A stretch of 16,681 nucleotides of DNA, taken from assembly GCA_021836225.1 (NCBI GenBank), contig JAKBJA010000184.1, forward strand, positions 1 through 16,681, read 5' to 3'. The stretch is from Pseudomonadota bacterium (GTDB taxonomy: Bacteria > Pseudomonadota > Gammaproteobacteria > Burkholderiales > Thiobacillaceae). Positions within the stretch are counted from its first letter, which is position 1. Each line of letters starts with the position of its first letter. Positions 6,656-14,716 of the stretch are shown here, one piece after another. The translations under genes were made by a program, and so were the position numbers. The notes beneath the pieces were generated by a model, which made no database searches, was not told where the DNA came from, and saw nothing but the letters and a program-made list of their open reading frames with translations.

Positions 6656-7825
6656 CTATTGCTTCAGGAACGCATCCAGCCGCGCAATCGCCTCGATCAG
6701 TCGAGGGAGTGGCTGGGTGTAGGCCACGCGCAGATAGCGTTGGGGCTGGTGCTGGCCAAAGTCGAGGCCCGGGGTCACCGCGATCCCGGCCTGTTCCAGC
6801 AGGGCCTGCGCAAACTGGAAGCTGTCGTCGGTATGCGCGCTGCAGTCGGCATAGATATAGAAAGCGCCCTGGGGCTGGGTGGGAATGATGAAGCCGCGCT
6901 CACGCAGCGCGGGCAGCAAAAAATCGCGGCGCTCGCGAAGTTCCGCCTTGCGGGCATCGAGTTCGGCGAGGGTGGCGGGCGCAAATGCCGCCAGCGCTGC
7001 ATGCTGCGCCGGGGTCGGGGCCGCCAGGAACAGGTTCTGCGCCAGCCGCTCCACGTCGGCCATCGCCCAGGCCGGGGCAAGCAGCCAGCCCAGCCGCCAG
7101 CCGGTCATCAGGAAATACTTCGAGAAGCTGTTGATGACGAATACATCGTCCCAGCGCGCGGCGCTGTGCTCGCCGCCGTCGTAGGTGAGCGCCAGATAGA
7201 TCTCGTCGACGATCAGGGCCACGCCATGCGCGGCGCACCAGTCATGGATGCGCGCCAGTTCGTCCGCTGCGATCGCGGTGCCGGTGGGGTTGGACGGGCT
7301 GGCGATCAGCACGGCGCGGGTGGCCGGGCCAGCATGGCGCTCGATCAGGTCGAGCGTGAGTTGGAAGCCGCTGGACTCATCGACCGGCACGGTGACGGCA
7401 CGGGCCTCGCAGAAGCGCGCGAAGTGGCGGTTGCAGGGATAGCCAGGATCGGCCATCAGGACCTCGTCGCCAGGACCGGCCAGCAGGCCCAGCGCCAGCA
7501 GCAGCGCGCCTGACGCGCCGGGGGTAACGATGATGCGAGCGGGATCGGCCGCAACCTGCCAGCGCGCGGCGTAAAAGTCGGCAATGGCTTCGCGCAGGAC
7601 GGGCAGGCCGAGCGCGCCGGTGTAATGGGTGTGGCCGGCGCGCAGCGCGACGACGCCGGCCTCGACGATGGGGGCGGGGGTGGCAAAGTCCGGCTCGCCG
7701 ATCTCGAGATGAATGATGTCGCGCCCGATAGCCTGCAGGGCCTGGGCGCGCGCCAGGATGTCCATCACATGAAACGGCGCGATGCTCGTCATGCGGGCTG
7801 CCGTATGCGGCCGGATCGGGCTCAT
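6656..7825 (-). CDS. PLP-dependent class I/II aminotransferase
   Basis: Predicted 389-residue cytosolic fold-type I aminotransferase, a normal length for the family. Visible landmarks are the substrate-side EIGEPDF (41-47), the PLP phosphate region TPGASGALLLAL (101-112), SNPTG (178-182; Asn179 contacts the PLP ring hydroxyl), IVDEIY (205-210; Asp207 pairs with the pyridine nitrogen), the Schiff-base lysine in NSFSKYF (Lys236), and the carboxylate-binding arginine in YLRVAY near the C terminus. It should transfer an amino group between an amino acid and a 2-oxo acid; the substrate cannot be told from sequence, although it resembles AlaA/aspartate-type enzymes. GGGAGG at 7832-7837 with 6-nt spacing and the 4-bp overlap with mtfA support the start. 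It is the last gene of the rmuC-mtfA unit. Confidence 0.88.
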   Translation of the reverse strand: MSPIRPHTAARMTSIAPFHVMDILARAQALQAIGRDIIHLEIGEPDFATPAPIVEAGVVALRAGHTHYTGALGLPVLREAIADFYAARWQVAADPARIIVTPGASGALLLALGLLAGPGDEVLMADPGYPCNRHFARFCEARAVTVPVDESSGFQLTLDLIERHAGPATRAVLIASPSNPTGTAIAADELARIHDWCAAHGVALIVDEIYLALTYDGGEHSAARWDDVFVINSFSKYFLMTGWRLGWLLAPAWAMADVERLAQNLFLAAPTPAQHAALAAFAPATLAELDARKAELRERRDFLLPALRERGFIIPTQPQGAFYIYADCSAHTDDSFQFAQALLEQAGIAVTPGLDFGQHQPQRYLRVAYTQPLPRLIEAIARLDAFLKQ

Positions 7826-8595
7826 GCCGAGCCTCCCAGGCGTTGCAGCGGATGCTGGCGATAGAACTGCTGCAACTGATGGTAAACCGCGGGGTATTCG
7901 GCGTGCAGCAGGCCGGGTGTCTCGAAGAACACCTCGGTCAACACGGCAAAAAACTCGGCCGGGTCATAACTGGCATAGGGGTCGATCGCGGTGTCCTCGC
8001 CGGCATCGACGCGTTTGCAGAAATTTTCATACGCATTGCTGAAATCATTCGCCCAGGCGGCGGCGTTCATGCCGCGATGCAGCGGGGGAAAGCCGTTGGC
8101 GTCGCCGTTCAGCATGTCGAGCTTGTGCGCGAATTCGTGCAGCACCACGTTGACGCCGTCGGCCTGGCCGCTGCTGGCGACATCGGCCAGCGACAGCACC
8201 AAAGGGCCACCGTGCCAGGATTCGCCCGCCAGGATGTCGCGAGAATGATGCACCACGCCGGCCTCGTCCATTTCCTCGCGGTGACGCAGGAACTCGTCAG
8301 GATAGAGAATGATCTCGTTCCAGCCGCGGTAGCTGTCTTCGGTGAGATTGAGCGTCAGCAGACAGGCTTGCAGCGCAATATGCAGTTGCATGGGGTCGTC
8401 CACCTCGGCGCCGCCAGCCGCCGAAAAGGATTTGCCGTGAAGCAGCAGGGTGGCGGCTTCGCGCAGGCGTTGCATCTCGTCGGCTGTCAGCCCGTGCAGG
8501 ATAGGCAGGCGTCCGACAGCGCGTTCGAATGCATCAAGCGGAACCAGATGGCGGCTGAGGATGCGCGCGCGCCGCCAGTGTGAAAACCAGCCCAT
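7822..8595 (-). CDS. mtfA: MtfA-family zinc metallopeptidase (M90)
   Basis: Predicted 257-residue cytosolic protein of the MtfA (YeeI) family. It carries the gluzincin motif HEFAH (His153, Glu154, His157), followed by the family-typical KLDMLNG and by EFFAVLTEVFFE, in which Glu221 is the likely third zinc ligand. In Escherichia coli, MtfA binds the repressor Mlc and so relieves repression of ptsG; it also shows aminopeptidase activity. Whether Mlc exists in this organism cannot be judged here, so only the peptidase family is firm. The ATG at 8595 is chosen because the protein then begins MGWFSHWRR, the usual short lead-in; a longer in-frame reading only runs into rmuC. It lies 8 bp after rmuC and overlaps the aminotransferase gene by 4 bp. 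Confidence 0.88.
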   Translation of the reverse strand: MGWFSHWRRARILSRHLVPLDAFERAVGRLPILHGLTADEMQRLREAATLLLHGKSFSAAGGAEVDDPMQLHIALQACLLTLNLTEDSYRGWNEIILYPDEFLRHREEMDEAGVVHHSRDILAGESWHGGPLVLSLADVASSGQADGVNVVLHEFAHKLDMLNGDANGFPPLHRGMNAAAWANDFSNAYENFCKRVDAGEDTAIDPYASYDPAEFFAVLTEVFFETPGLLHAEYPAVYHQLQQFYRQHPLQRLGGSA

Positions 8596-8603
8596 GCCCA
8601 CGC

Positions 8604-9896
8604 TCAGTCGTCGCTGTCGAGCAGACGCGTGGTGGGGGTGTCCGGATGCTCGAGCTCGACCCGCTCGATCTGCTGGAAGCGGCGACTGATCTTGTCGCTG
8701 GAAATGCGAACCTCGCTCACATCCTTGTTGGCCTGCTCGATGTGGCTGGCGAGCTTTTTCATGCGTTCGTCGAAACGCGCAAAGTCCTTTGCCAGCTTGG
8801 AAAGTTCGTCCTTGATCACGTGCGCCATGCGTCGCGTTTCGGAATCGCGGATCACTGCCCGCGCGGTGTTCAGCACCGCCATCAGCGTGGTCGGCGAGGT
8901 GAGCCACACACGCTGCTTCTGGGCGTGCTCGACCAGATCCGGGTGGTAGGCGTGGATCTCGGCGAATACCGCCTCGGCCGGCAGGAACATCACCGCGCCG
9001 TCGGACGTCTCGCCCTCGACGATGTACTTGGCGGCGATGTCGTCGACATGCTTCTTGACGTCGGCCTTGAACTGCCGCTTGGCCGCGTCGCGCTCGGCGA
9101 CCGGCAGACTGTCGTCGAACATGCGGCTGTAGTTTTCCAGCGGGAACTTGGAATCGACGCACACCGTGCCGGTCGGCTCAGGCAGGATCAGGGCGCAGTC
9201 GGCGCGGGCACCGCCCTTCAGCGTGTGCTGAAAGGCGTAGGCGTCGGGCGGCAGGCTGTTCCGCACCAGCGCTTCCAGCTGGACTTCGCCGAAGGCGCCA
9301 CGCGAGCGCTTGTCGCCGAGGATTTCCTGCAAGGACACGACGTTGCTCGCAAGGCCTTCGATCTTTTTCTGCGCCTCGTCGATCACCGCCAGCCGCGACA
9401 TCACCGAGGTGAAGGTCTCGTTGGTCTTCTTGAAGCCCTCGTCGAGGCGCTCGGCGACCTTGCCGGAGATTTCGTTCAGCCGCCCGTCGACCGTCTGCGA
9501 CAGTTGCTGCACCCGCTCGTTGAAGTGCGCGGTCATGCCTTTCAGCGTGTCCTGCAGCAGGCTCTGCTCGGCGCGTCCCTGCTCGATCAGCTTTTCCAGC
9601 ATCGCGGTCTGGAATTGAGCGAACTGGCCGGTGACGGTTTCACGCGTTTCTGCCAGCCGTTCGGTCTGTGCAATCTGTAGTGCGGAAAGCTGGGCCTGCA
9701 TGCGGTCGGACTGTGTCGATAGACCCGTGTGCAGGTCGGTCAGCACGGCGCGGTGGCGAGCCTCCATGTCCTGCGTCAGCAGCGCGGGCAGCCCGGTTTG
9801 CTCCCGGCGCAGCGCATGGATGCGGAGCAGCAGCAAGACATTGATGGCAATAAGGACGGCAAGGCCGAGGAGGAGGCCGATTTCGACAGGGCGCAT
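8604..9896 (-). CDS. rmuC: DNA recombination protein RmuC
   Basis: Predicted 430-residue RmuC. An N-terminal membrane helix (about 4-25) is followed by a long coiled coil (about 30-190) and the conserved RmuC domain (about 195-395) with FGEVQLEALV, ADCALILPEP and VCVDSKFPLE. Glu204, Asp233, Asp248 and Lys250 fit a PD-(D/E)XK nuclease-like core. In E. coli, RmuC limits recombination at inverted repeats, probably as a nuclease; the mechanism is little studied. The ATG at 9896 is preferred since the protein then opens directly with the membrane helix; a TTG at 9917 would add seven residues. Neither has a Shine-Dalgarno. A TAAAAT box lies just 7 nt upstream of the ATG. It is the first gene of a unit with mtfA and the aminotransferase. 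Confidence 0.9.
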   Translation of the reverse strand: MRPVEIGLLLGLAVLIAINVLLLLRIHALRREQTGLPALLTQDMEARHRAVLTDLHTGLSTQSDRMQAQLSALQIAQTERLAETRETVTGQFAQFQTAMLEKLIEQGRAEQSLLQDTLKGMTAHFNERVQQLSQTVDGRLNEISGKVAERLDEGFKKTNETFTSVMSRLAVIDEAQKKIEGLASNVVSLQEILGDKRSRGAFGEVQLEALVRNSLPPDAYAFQHTLKGGARADCALILPEPTGTVCVDSKFPLENYSRMFDDSLPVAERDAAKRQFKADVKKHVDDIAAKYIVEGETSDGAVMFLPAEAVFAEIHAYHPDLVEHAQKQRVWLTSPTTLMAVLNTARAVIRDSETRRMAHVIKDELSKLAKDFARFDERMKKLASHIEQANKDVSEVRISSDKISRRFQQIERVELEHPDTPTTRLLDSDD

Positions 9897-9903
9897 GGCG
9901 GTG

Positions 9904-9909
9904 ATTTTA
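9904..9909 (-). promoter_or_regulatory. Candidate -10 box for rmuC
   Basis: TAAAAT on the minus strand, 7 nt before the rmuC ATG. A start of transcription about 7 nt downstream would give a leaderless or nearly leaderless message, consistent with the lack of a Shine-Dalgarno. No credible -35 is seen at 16-18 bp, where the terminator tail of bipA lies, so the call is tentative. Confidence 0.35.
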
Positions 9910-9922
9910 CCCGTCAAGGCAT

Positions 9923-9950
9923 AAAAAAACCCGGCGCAAGGCCGGGTTTT
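9923..9950 (-). terminator. Intrinsic terminator after bipA
   Basis: On the minus strand a stem of CCCGGC and GCCGGG (9941-9946 with 9930-9935) closes a 5-nt loop, flanked by AAAA before and seven T residues after (9923-9929). It begins four bases past the bipA stop codon. The strong stem plus T tract should end the bipA message before rmuC. It could also work weakly on the plus strand (four T residues). Confidence 0.88.
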
Positions 9951-9953
9951 GAT

Positions 9954-11786
9954 TTATGCCGCTGCGCGGTTGGCGCGCTTGCGATCGTGTTCCTGCAGGT
10001 GACGCTTGCGGATGCGGATCGACTTCGGCGTGATTTCCACCAGTTCGTCGTCGTCGATGAATTCCACCGCAGACTCCAGCGTCAGCTTGATCGGGGTGGT
10101 CAGGCGCACCGCCTCGTCGGTACCGGAGGCCCGCACGTTGGTGAGCTGCTTGCCCTTGATCGGGTTGACCACCAGGTCGTTGTCGCGGCTGTGGATGCCG
10201 ATGACCATGCCTTCGTACAGCTTGTCGCCGGGCGAAACGAACATGCGGCCGCGGTCTTCCAGTTTCCACAGCGCGTAGGCCACGGCCTCGCCGTTGTCCT
10301 GCGACACCAGCACGCCGTTGTGGCGGCCGGGCAGATCGGCCTTGACCGGACCGTAGTCGTCGAACACGTGGCTCATCAGGCCGGTGCCGCGCGTCATGGT
10401 CATGAAGTCGGACTGGAAGCCGATCAGGCCGCGCGCCGGAATGTGGTATTCCAGGCGGGTGCGGCCGCGGCCGTCGGATTCCATGTTGGTCAGTTCGCCG
10501 CGCCGGCGGCCGATCTCTTCCATCACGCCGCCCTGGTGTTCGTCTTCCAGGTCGATGGTCAGGTTTTCATATGGCTCGCACTTCTCGCCGTTGATGTCCT
10601 TGTATACCACGCGCGGCTTGGCCACGGCCATCTCGAAGCCTTCGCGGCGCATGTTTTCCAGCAGGATGGTGAGGTGCAGTTCGCCGCGGCCGGAGACGCG
10701 GAACACGTCGGCGTCGCCGGTGTCGTCCACGCGCAGCGCGACGTTGGTCAGCAGTTCCTTGTTCAGGCGGTCGCGGATCTGGCGGCTGGTGACGAACTTG
10801 CCTTCGGTGCCGGCGAGCGGCGAGGTGTTGACCATGAAATCCATGGTCAGCGTCGGTTCGTCCACGCCGAGTACGGGCAGGCCGACGGGATTGTCCTTGT
10901 CGCAGATGGTGACGCCGATGCCGATGTCGTCGAGACCCGAGATGATGATGATGTCGCCGGCTTCGGCCTCATCCACCGCCACGCGATCCAGGCCGCGGAA
11001 GCCGAGCACCTGGTTGATGCGGCCGGTGGCAACCTGCTCTTCGTGGTTCATCACCACCACTGACATCCCCGGCTTGATGCGGCCGTTGAGCACGCGGCCG
11101 ACGCCAAGACGGCCGGTGTAGGTCGAGTAATCGAGCGCGGCGATCTGCAGTTGCAGCGGCGCCTCGGGCGAGCCGGGCGGGGTGGGCACGTGGGTGATGA
11201 CCGTGTCGAACAGCGGCTTCATGTCGGCCGCAGCGCCGCCTTGTGACGGCGCGTCCTTCAGGTCCATGCAGGCCCAGCCGTTGAGGCCGGACGCGTAGAT
11301 GATGGGAAAGTCGAGCTGGTCGTCGGTGGCGCCGAGCTTGTCGAACAGGTCGAAGGTCTGATCAACCACCCAATCCGGGCGGGCACCGGGACGGTCCACC
11401 TTGTTGATGACGACAATCGGACGCAGACCCAGCGCCAGCGCCTTCTTGGTGACGAAGCGCGTCTGCGGCATCGGGCCTTCGACGGCGTCGACCAGCAGCA
11501 CCACGCCGTCGACCATGCCGAGCACGCGCTCGACTTCGCCGCCGAAGTCGGCGTGGCCGGGGGTGTCGACGATGTTGATGTGGTAGTCGCCGTAGGTGAT
11601 CGCGGTGTTCTTCGCCAGAATGGTGATGCCGCGTTCCTTTTCCAGGTCGTTGGAGTCCATCACCCGTTCGTCAACCGCCTGGTTGTCGCGGAAGGTGCCG
11701 GACTGCTTGAGAAGCTGGTCGACCAGCGTGGTTTTGCCATGGTCGACGTGCGCGATGATGGCGATGTTGCGGAGCTTGCGGGACAT
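9954..11786 (-). CDS. typA: Ribosome-associated GTPase BipA/TypA
   Basis: Predicted 610-residue translational GTPase, the usual length for BipA. GTP-binding motifs are in order: G1 AHVDHGKT (12-19), G2 RGIT (52-55), G3 DTPGH (74-78), G4 NKVD (128-131) and a G5-like ASGLNG near 165-170. Elongation-factor-like domains II, III and V follow, then the BipA-specific C-terminal domain ending in a basic tail ([19 protein letters not shown]). BipA binds the ribosome at the EF-G site, aids 50S assembly at low temperature and responds to stress and ppGpp. The ATG at 11786 fits the family start ([11 protein letters not shown]). There is no clear Shine-Dalgarno. The gene has its own extended -10 promoter 30 bp upstream and a strong terminator, so it is probably monocistronic, with possible read-through from the gene before it. 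Confidence 0.96.
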   Translation of the reverse strand: MSRKLRNIAIIAHVDHGKTTLVDQLLKQSGTFRDNQAVDERVMDSNDLEKERGITILAKNTAITYGDYHINIVDTPGHADFGGEVERVLGMVDGVVLLVDAVEGPMPQTRFVTKKALALGLRPIVVINKVDRPGARPDWVVDQTFDLFDKLGATDDQLDFPIIYASGLNGWACMDLKDAPSQGGAAADMKPLFDTVITHVPTPPGSPEAPLQLQIAALDYSTYTGRLGVGRVLNGRIKPGMSVVVMNHEEQVATGRINQVLGFRGLDRVAVDEAEAGDIIIISGLDDIGIGVTICDKDNPVGLPVLGVDEPTLTMDFMVNTSPLAGTEGKFVTSRQIRDRLNKELLTNVALRVDDTGDADVFRVSGRGELHLTILLENMRREGFEMAVAKPRVVYKDINGEKCEPYENLTIDLEDEHQGGVMEEIGRRRGELTNMESDGRGRTRLEYHIPARGLIGFQSDFMTMTRGTGLMSHVFDDYGPVKADLPGRHNGVLVSQDNGEAVAYALWKLEDRGRMFVSPGDKLYEGMVIGIHSRDNDLVVNPIKGKQLTNVRASGTDEAVRLTTPIKLTLESAVEFIDDDELVEITPKSIRIRKRHLQEHDRKRANRAAA

Positions 11787-11815
11787 GATGGGTGCCGGAT
11801 TGCGGGAAACCCGGC

Positions 11816-11824
11816 ATTATAACA
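11816..11824 (-). promoter_or_regulatory. typA: Extended -10 promoter for bipA/typA
   Basis: On the minus strand TGTTATAAT combines an extended -10 TG with a perfect TATAAT hexamer (11816-11821). No convincing -35 is seen at 16-18 bp; the upstream bases are A-rich. The discriminator is GCCGGG, very GC-rich as at stringently controlled rRNA-type promoters. Transcription would start near 11809, giving a leader of about 22 nt. Confidence 0.65.
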
Positions 11825-11839
11825 GGGTTTTCTGACTAT

Positions 11840-13096
11840 TTATTGTGCAAGCGGATGCGCGGCCAAGCGGGCGTCTATGCTGTCGATGAGCTTCTGGTAA
11901 CGGGGGCCGCCGACAGGACCGAAGCGGCGATCGAACTCGGCCTGCGACATGAATTCCGGCAGGTCGCGAAAATCCGGCAGCAGGTCCGCATCGCGGCGGG
12001 CTGAGGCCAGGTGCTGCTGCATCTGCGCGGCCGCCTCGCCGGTCGCGCGTTCGCCCAGTTTGACCCCGGCGCGGTTGGCGGCCAGGTCGGTGAAGCTGAA
12101 GCCCGAGCCCTTGCTGGCGTCCTCTTCTTCCTTGATCAGGCCGATGGCGTTCGCCAGCCGGCTGCCGCCGTTGACGGTGAGCGCGGCCGAAATCATGAAA
12201 TGTTCGGCAAAGTCGCGTCGCCCGTGCAGCGACAGCAGCACTCGCGGCGCACGACGGATCGACTTGCTGTCGCCTTCCAGCAGCCTGGGCAGACTGATGC
12301 CGGACAGATAGGCCGCGAGCGCGGTGAACGCTGCACGGTTTTCTTCGGCCACGTCGTCGTCGCTGGCTTGCGCATGTTCAAACAGCGGTGCGAGGATGCT
12401 TACCAGCGGGATGGTGCTGCCGTGAGGATGTTGTTTGATGAGGGTATCCAGCTTCTCGGCGTAGGCTAGCATGCGCGCCTGGTCTTCGGGCGCAATGAGC
12501 AGCTCGGCGCTTTTGCGTTCGAGTTGGGTCAGCAGTTCAGGATGCCAGCGGTAATCCAGCGTGGCCAGGTTTTCGTCAAAATTCACCAGGGAAAACGCAT
12601 CGGCCAGCGAAGCATAGGTTTCGTCCCGGCGCAGCCAGCGATGCGCGAGGCGTGCGATTCCGTCAGCCAGCGCGCCCGGCAGCGGCAGGCTGCCGAGTTG
12701 CAGGCTCTGGATGCGGATACCGCCTGGCACATCTGCCACTTCGGCAGTGAGGTTGAGATAACGGCCAAACGGGCTGGCTGGCACGGCCATGGTGGCGGTG
12801 ATAGTGGCCAGGCCGGGCGTGAGCTCGGCGGCGACTCCGTTGACCTGGCGCAGCTCGACTGCGTAATTGAGCAGGCGGTTGAGTTCCGCTTCGTCGAGCT
12901 GGATGGTTTGAATCACGTCGGGCGTCTGACGGCGCGGGTCGTGTTTCTGGAACAGCGATTTGACCCAGGCCAGATCAGTACGGCGAAATTCGGAGGGGGG
13001 CTCGATTGCGGGAGAGTCGTCCAGCATCAGCCACGGCAGCACGGCAAACCCTGCCAGCACGGTGAACAGCATGCTCCAAGCGATAAGCCGCTTCAT
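11840..13096 (-). CDS. Uncharacterised membrane-anchored protein
   Basis: Predicted 418-residue protein of no confidently recognised family. An N-terminal hydrophobic helix (about 4-25) is a signal or anchor, so the rest is probably periplasmic. Residues about 60-180 alternate in a beta-rich pattern around IQLDEAELNRLLNYA and look like a hydrophobic-ligand or scaffold domain. The C-terminal half (about 255-400) is helical and has ordered polar residues: HF (His299), KEEED (Glu323, Asp326), FSFTDLAANRAG (Asp337, Asn341, Gly344). This spacing recalls the H...KExxD...SxxDLxAN.xG pattern of YfiM/DUF2279 proteins; the link is inference. The ATG at 13096 is chosen because it lies 1 bp after the globin stop and begins with the signal-like helix; a longer reading to 13171 lies inside the globin gene. 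It is the third gene of the purT-globin unit. Confidence 0.75.
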   Translation of the reverse strand: MKRLIAWSMLFTVLAGFAVLPWLMLDDSPAIEPPSEFRRTDLAWVKSLFQKHDPRRQTPDVIQTIQLDEAELNRLLNYAVELRQVNGVAAELTPGLATITATMAVPASPFGRYLNLTAEVADVPGGIRIQSLQLGSLPLPGALADGIARLAHRWLRRDETYASLADAFSLVNFDENLATLDYRWHPELLTQLERKSAELLIAPEDQARMLAYAEKLDTLIKQHPHGSTIPLVSILAPLFEHAQASDDDVAEENRAAFTALAAYLSGISLPRLLEGDSKSIRRAPRVLLSLHGRRDFAEHFMISAALTVNGGSRLANAIGLIKEEEDASKGSGFSFTDLAANRAGVKLGERATGEAAAQMQQHLASARRDADLLPDFRDLPEFMSQAEFDRRFGPVGGPRYQKLIDSIDARLAAHPLAQ

Positions 13097-13097
13097 T

Positions 13098-13478
13098 TCA
13101 TTCCGGCTGGTTGCGCATGAAATCGGCCGTCTTGAAGAAGGCAGCGGTGAGTTCCTGCTGCATGGTTGCATCCACGCCCACGCCTTGCATGGCGCGGATC
13201 ATGCAGCCCATCCACTGGTCGCGCTCGGCAACGCCTACGGCAAACGGCATGTGGCGGCGGCGCAAAAACGGATGGCCGAAGCGGTCAGTGTATTCCGGCG
13301 GGCCGCCGGTCCAGCCGCTCAAGAACCAGAACAATTTGTTGCGCGATTCGGTGAGGTCCGCCGGGTGCAGCATGCGGATGCCGTAGTAATCGGGGTCTTC
13401 GTCCATCAGGTCGTAAAAGCGGTCGACTAATCGGCGTATGACTTCGCTGCCGCCCAGGCGTTCGTAATGGGTCTGCAT
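13098..13478 (-). CDS. Group II truncated haemoglobin
   Basis: Predicted 126-residue haem protein with the group II (trHbO/YjbI-like) pattern. It has the N-terminal YERLGG, Tyr22 in FYDLM at the B10 distal position, LFWFLSGWTGGP at the CD region, and GHPFLRRRHMPF with His76 as proximal haem ligand. Trp89 sits at the G8 position that is near-invariant in group II. The distal Tyr/Trp pair usually stabilises bound O2 or helps detoxify NO and peroxide; the exact role here is unknown. The ATG at 13478 has GAGG at 13487-13490 with 8-nt spacing. It sits 3 bp after purT and 1 bp before the unknown membrane protein gene, so the three are surely co-transcribed. The length is typical for the family. Confidence 0.9.
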   Translation of the reverse strand: MQTHYERLGGSEVIRRLVDRFYDLMDEDPDYYGIRMLHPADLTESRNKLFWFLSGWTGGPPEYTDRFGHPFLRRRHMPFAVGVAERDQWMGCMIRAMQGVGVDATMQQELTAAFFKTADFMRNQPE

Positions 13479-13481
13479 CGC

Positions 13482-14678
13482 TCAGGCCTCGACCGGTTTG
13501 ACAGCGGCCGCCGCAGTTTTGGCACGTTTGCGCGCCGCATCCGTGTCGGCGGCGGTGGTGAGCGCCACCCCCATGCGGCGGCGGACGAAGGCCTGCGGCT
13601 TGCCGAACAGACGCAGGTCGACGCCGGGCATGGCAAGTGCTTCGGCCACGCCGTCGAAAGCGATGCCGGTTGCGTCCATGCCGCCGTAAATGACCGCCGA
13701 TGCTCCGGGCTCGCGCAAGGCAACGTCGACCGGCAGGCCGAGGATGGCGTGCGCATGCAGCTCGAATTCGTTCTGCCGCTGCGTCGCCATCGTCACCATG
13801 CCGGTGTCGTGCGGGCGCGGGCTGACTTCGGAGAACCACACGGTATCGCCCTTGACGAACAGCTCCACGCCGAAAATCCCGCGTCCGCCGAGATTGCCGG
13901 TGACGGTGGCGGCGATGTCCTGGGCACGCTGCAATGCCATGGCAGACATCGCCTGCGGCTGCCACGATTCGACGTAATCGCCCTTTACCTGAACGTGGCC
14001 GATGGGCTCGCAGAAATGCGTCTCGACCTGTCCCGACGCACCGAGCGCACGCACGGTCAACAGCGTGATTTCGTAGTCGAAGTCGATCACGCCCTCGACG
14101 ATGACGCGGCCCTTGTTGACTCGTCCGCCTGCCGAGGCGTAATCCCAGGCCGACCCCAGCTGGCTGGCATCGTCGATTTTCGACTGGCCCTTGCCGGACG
14201 ACGACATCACCGGCTTCACGATCACCGGGTAGCCCAGCCTCTCCGCGGCGGCGGTCATTTCGGCGAGACTGTCGGCAAATACATAGGGCGAGGTCGGGAG
14301 ATTCAGCGTCTCGGCCGCGAGGCGACGGATGCCCTCGCGGTTCATGGTGAGGTTGGCGGCGCGCGCGGTGGGGATGACCTCGGCCAGCCCGGCGGCCTCG
14401 ATCTCCAGCAGGGTTTCGGTGGCGATGGCCTCGATCTCCGGCACCACGAGGTGAGGTTTTTCCGCCTCGATCAGCGCGCGCAAGGCCTTGCCGTCGCTCA
14501 TGTCGATGACGTGCGCGCGGTGCGCCACCTGCTGGCCGGGCGCGTTTGCGTAGCGATCGACGGCGATGACTTCGACACCCAGGCGCTGCAGCGCAATGAC
14601 GACTTCCTTGCCGAGTTCGCCCGCGCCCAGCAGCATGACGCGGGTGGCTGAAGGAGAGAGTGGGGTGCCGAGGCGCAT
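13482..14678 (-). CDS. purT: Formate-dependent GAR transformylase PurT
   Basis: Predicted 398-residue ATP-grasp enzyme, slightly longer than the 392 residues of E. coli PurT. It converts glycinamide ribonucleotide plus formate and ATP into formyl-GAR, ADP and phosphate, replacing the folate-dependent PurN step of purine synthesis. Family marks are [11 protein letters not shown] near the N terminus, [12 protein letters not shown], the ATP-binding [33 protein letters not shown], and the metal/ATP site in [15 protein letters not shown]. The ATG at 14678 is chosen because AGGA lies 6 nt upstream on the minus strand and the protein then begins near the nucleotide-binding loop; an in-frame TTG at 14696 is less likely. 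The Ala/Lys-rich C terminus is a small extension. It is followed after 3 bp by the globin gene. Confidence 0.95.
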   Translation of the reverse strand: MRLGTPLSPSATRVMLLGAGELGKEVVIALQRLGVEVIAVDRYANAPGQQVAHRAHVIDMSDGKALRALIEAEKPHLVVPEIEAIATETLLEIEAAGLAEVIPTARAANLTMNREGIRRLAAETLNLPTSPYVFADSLAEMTAAAERLGYPVIVKPVMSSSGKGQSKIDDASQLGSAWDYASAGGRVNKGRVIVEGVIDFDYEITLLTVRALGASGQVETHFCEPIGHVQVKGDYVESWQPQAMSAMALQRAQDIAATVTGNLGGRGIFGVELFVKGDTVWFSEVSPRPHDTGMVTMATQRQNEFELHAHAILGLPVDVALREPGASAVIYGGMDATGIAFDGVAEALAMPGVDLRLFGKPQAFVRRRMGVALTTAADTDAARKRAKTAAAAVKPVEA

Positions 14679-14702
14679 AGACAATCCTGAAAGCAAAACC
14701 GG

Positions 14703-14708
14703 AATTTT
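14703..14708 (-). promoter_or_regulatory. purT: Candidate -10 box for purT
   Basis: TAAAAT on the minus strand, in the 38-bp gap between the phospholipase D gene and purT, 24 nt before the purT ATG. Transcription would begin near 14696, upstream of the AGGA ribosome-binding site. No good -35 is seen, and purT may equally be read from the upstream genes. Confidence 0.35.
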
Positions 14709-14716
14709 ACAGTGGC

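Noticed and set aside
6408..6722. A frame starting MAKKKKLLLLL across the lipoprotein gene and terminator
   Set aside because: It is the +1 shadow of the GCT-rich repeat and runs through the strong terminator.
8596..9162. N-terminal extension of the MtfA frame back into rmuC
   Set aside because: MtfA homologues begin near the chosen ATG at 8595, and the extension would overlap RmuC coding sequence in another frame.
9912..9917. TTGACG on the minus strand, a near-consensus -35
   Set aside because: No -10 hexamer lies 16-18 bp downstream; that position is inside rmuC and is GC-rich.
9729..11063. A 444-codon plus-strand frame opposite rmuC and bipA
   Set aside because: It mirrors the third-position bias of bipA; the product is Val/Ala/His-rich with no motif.
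13097..13171. N-terminal extension of the unknown membrane protein into the globin gene
   Set aside because: The extra residues are an out-of-frame reading of the globin C terminus and would bury the signal helix.
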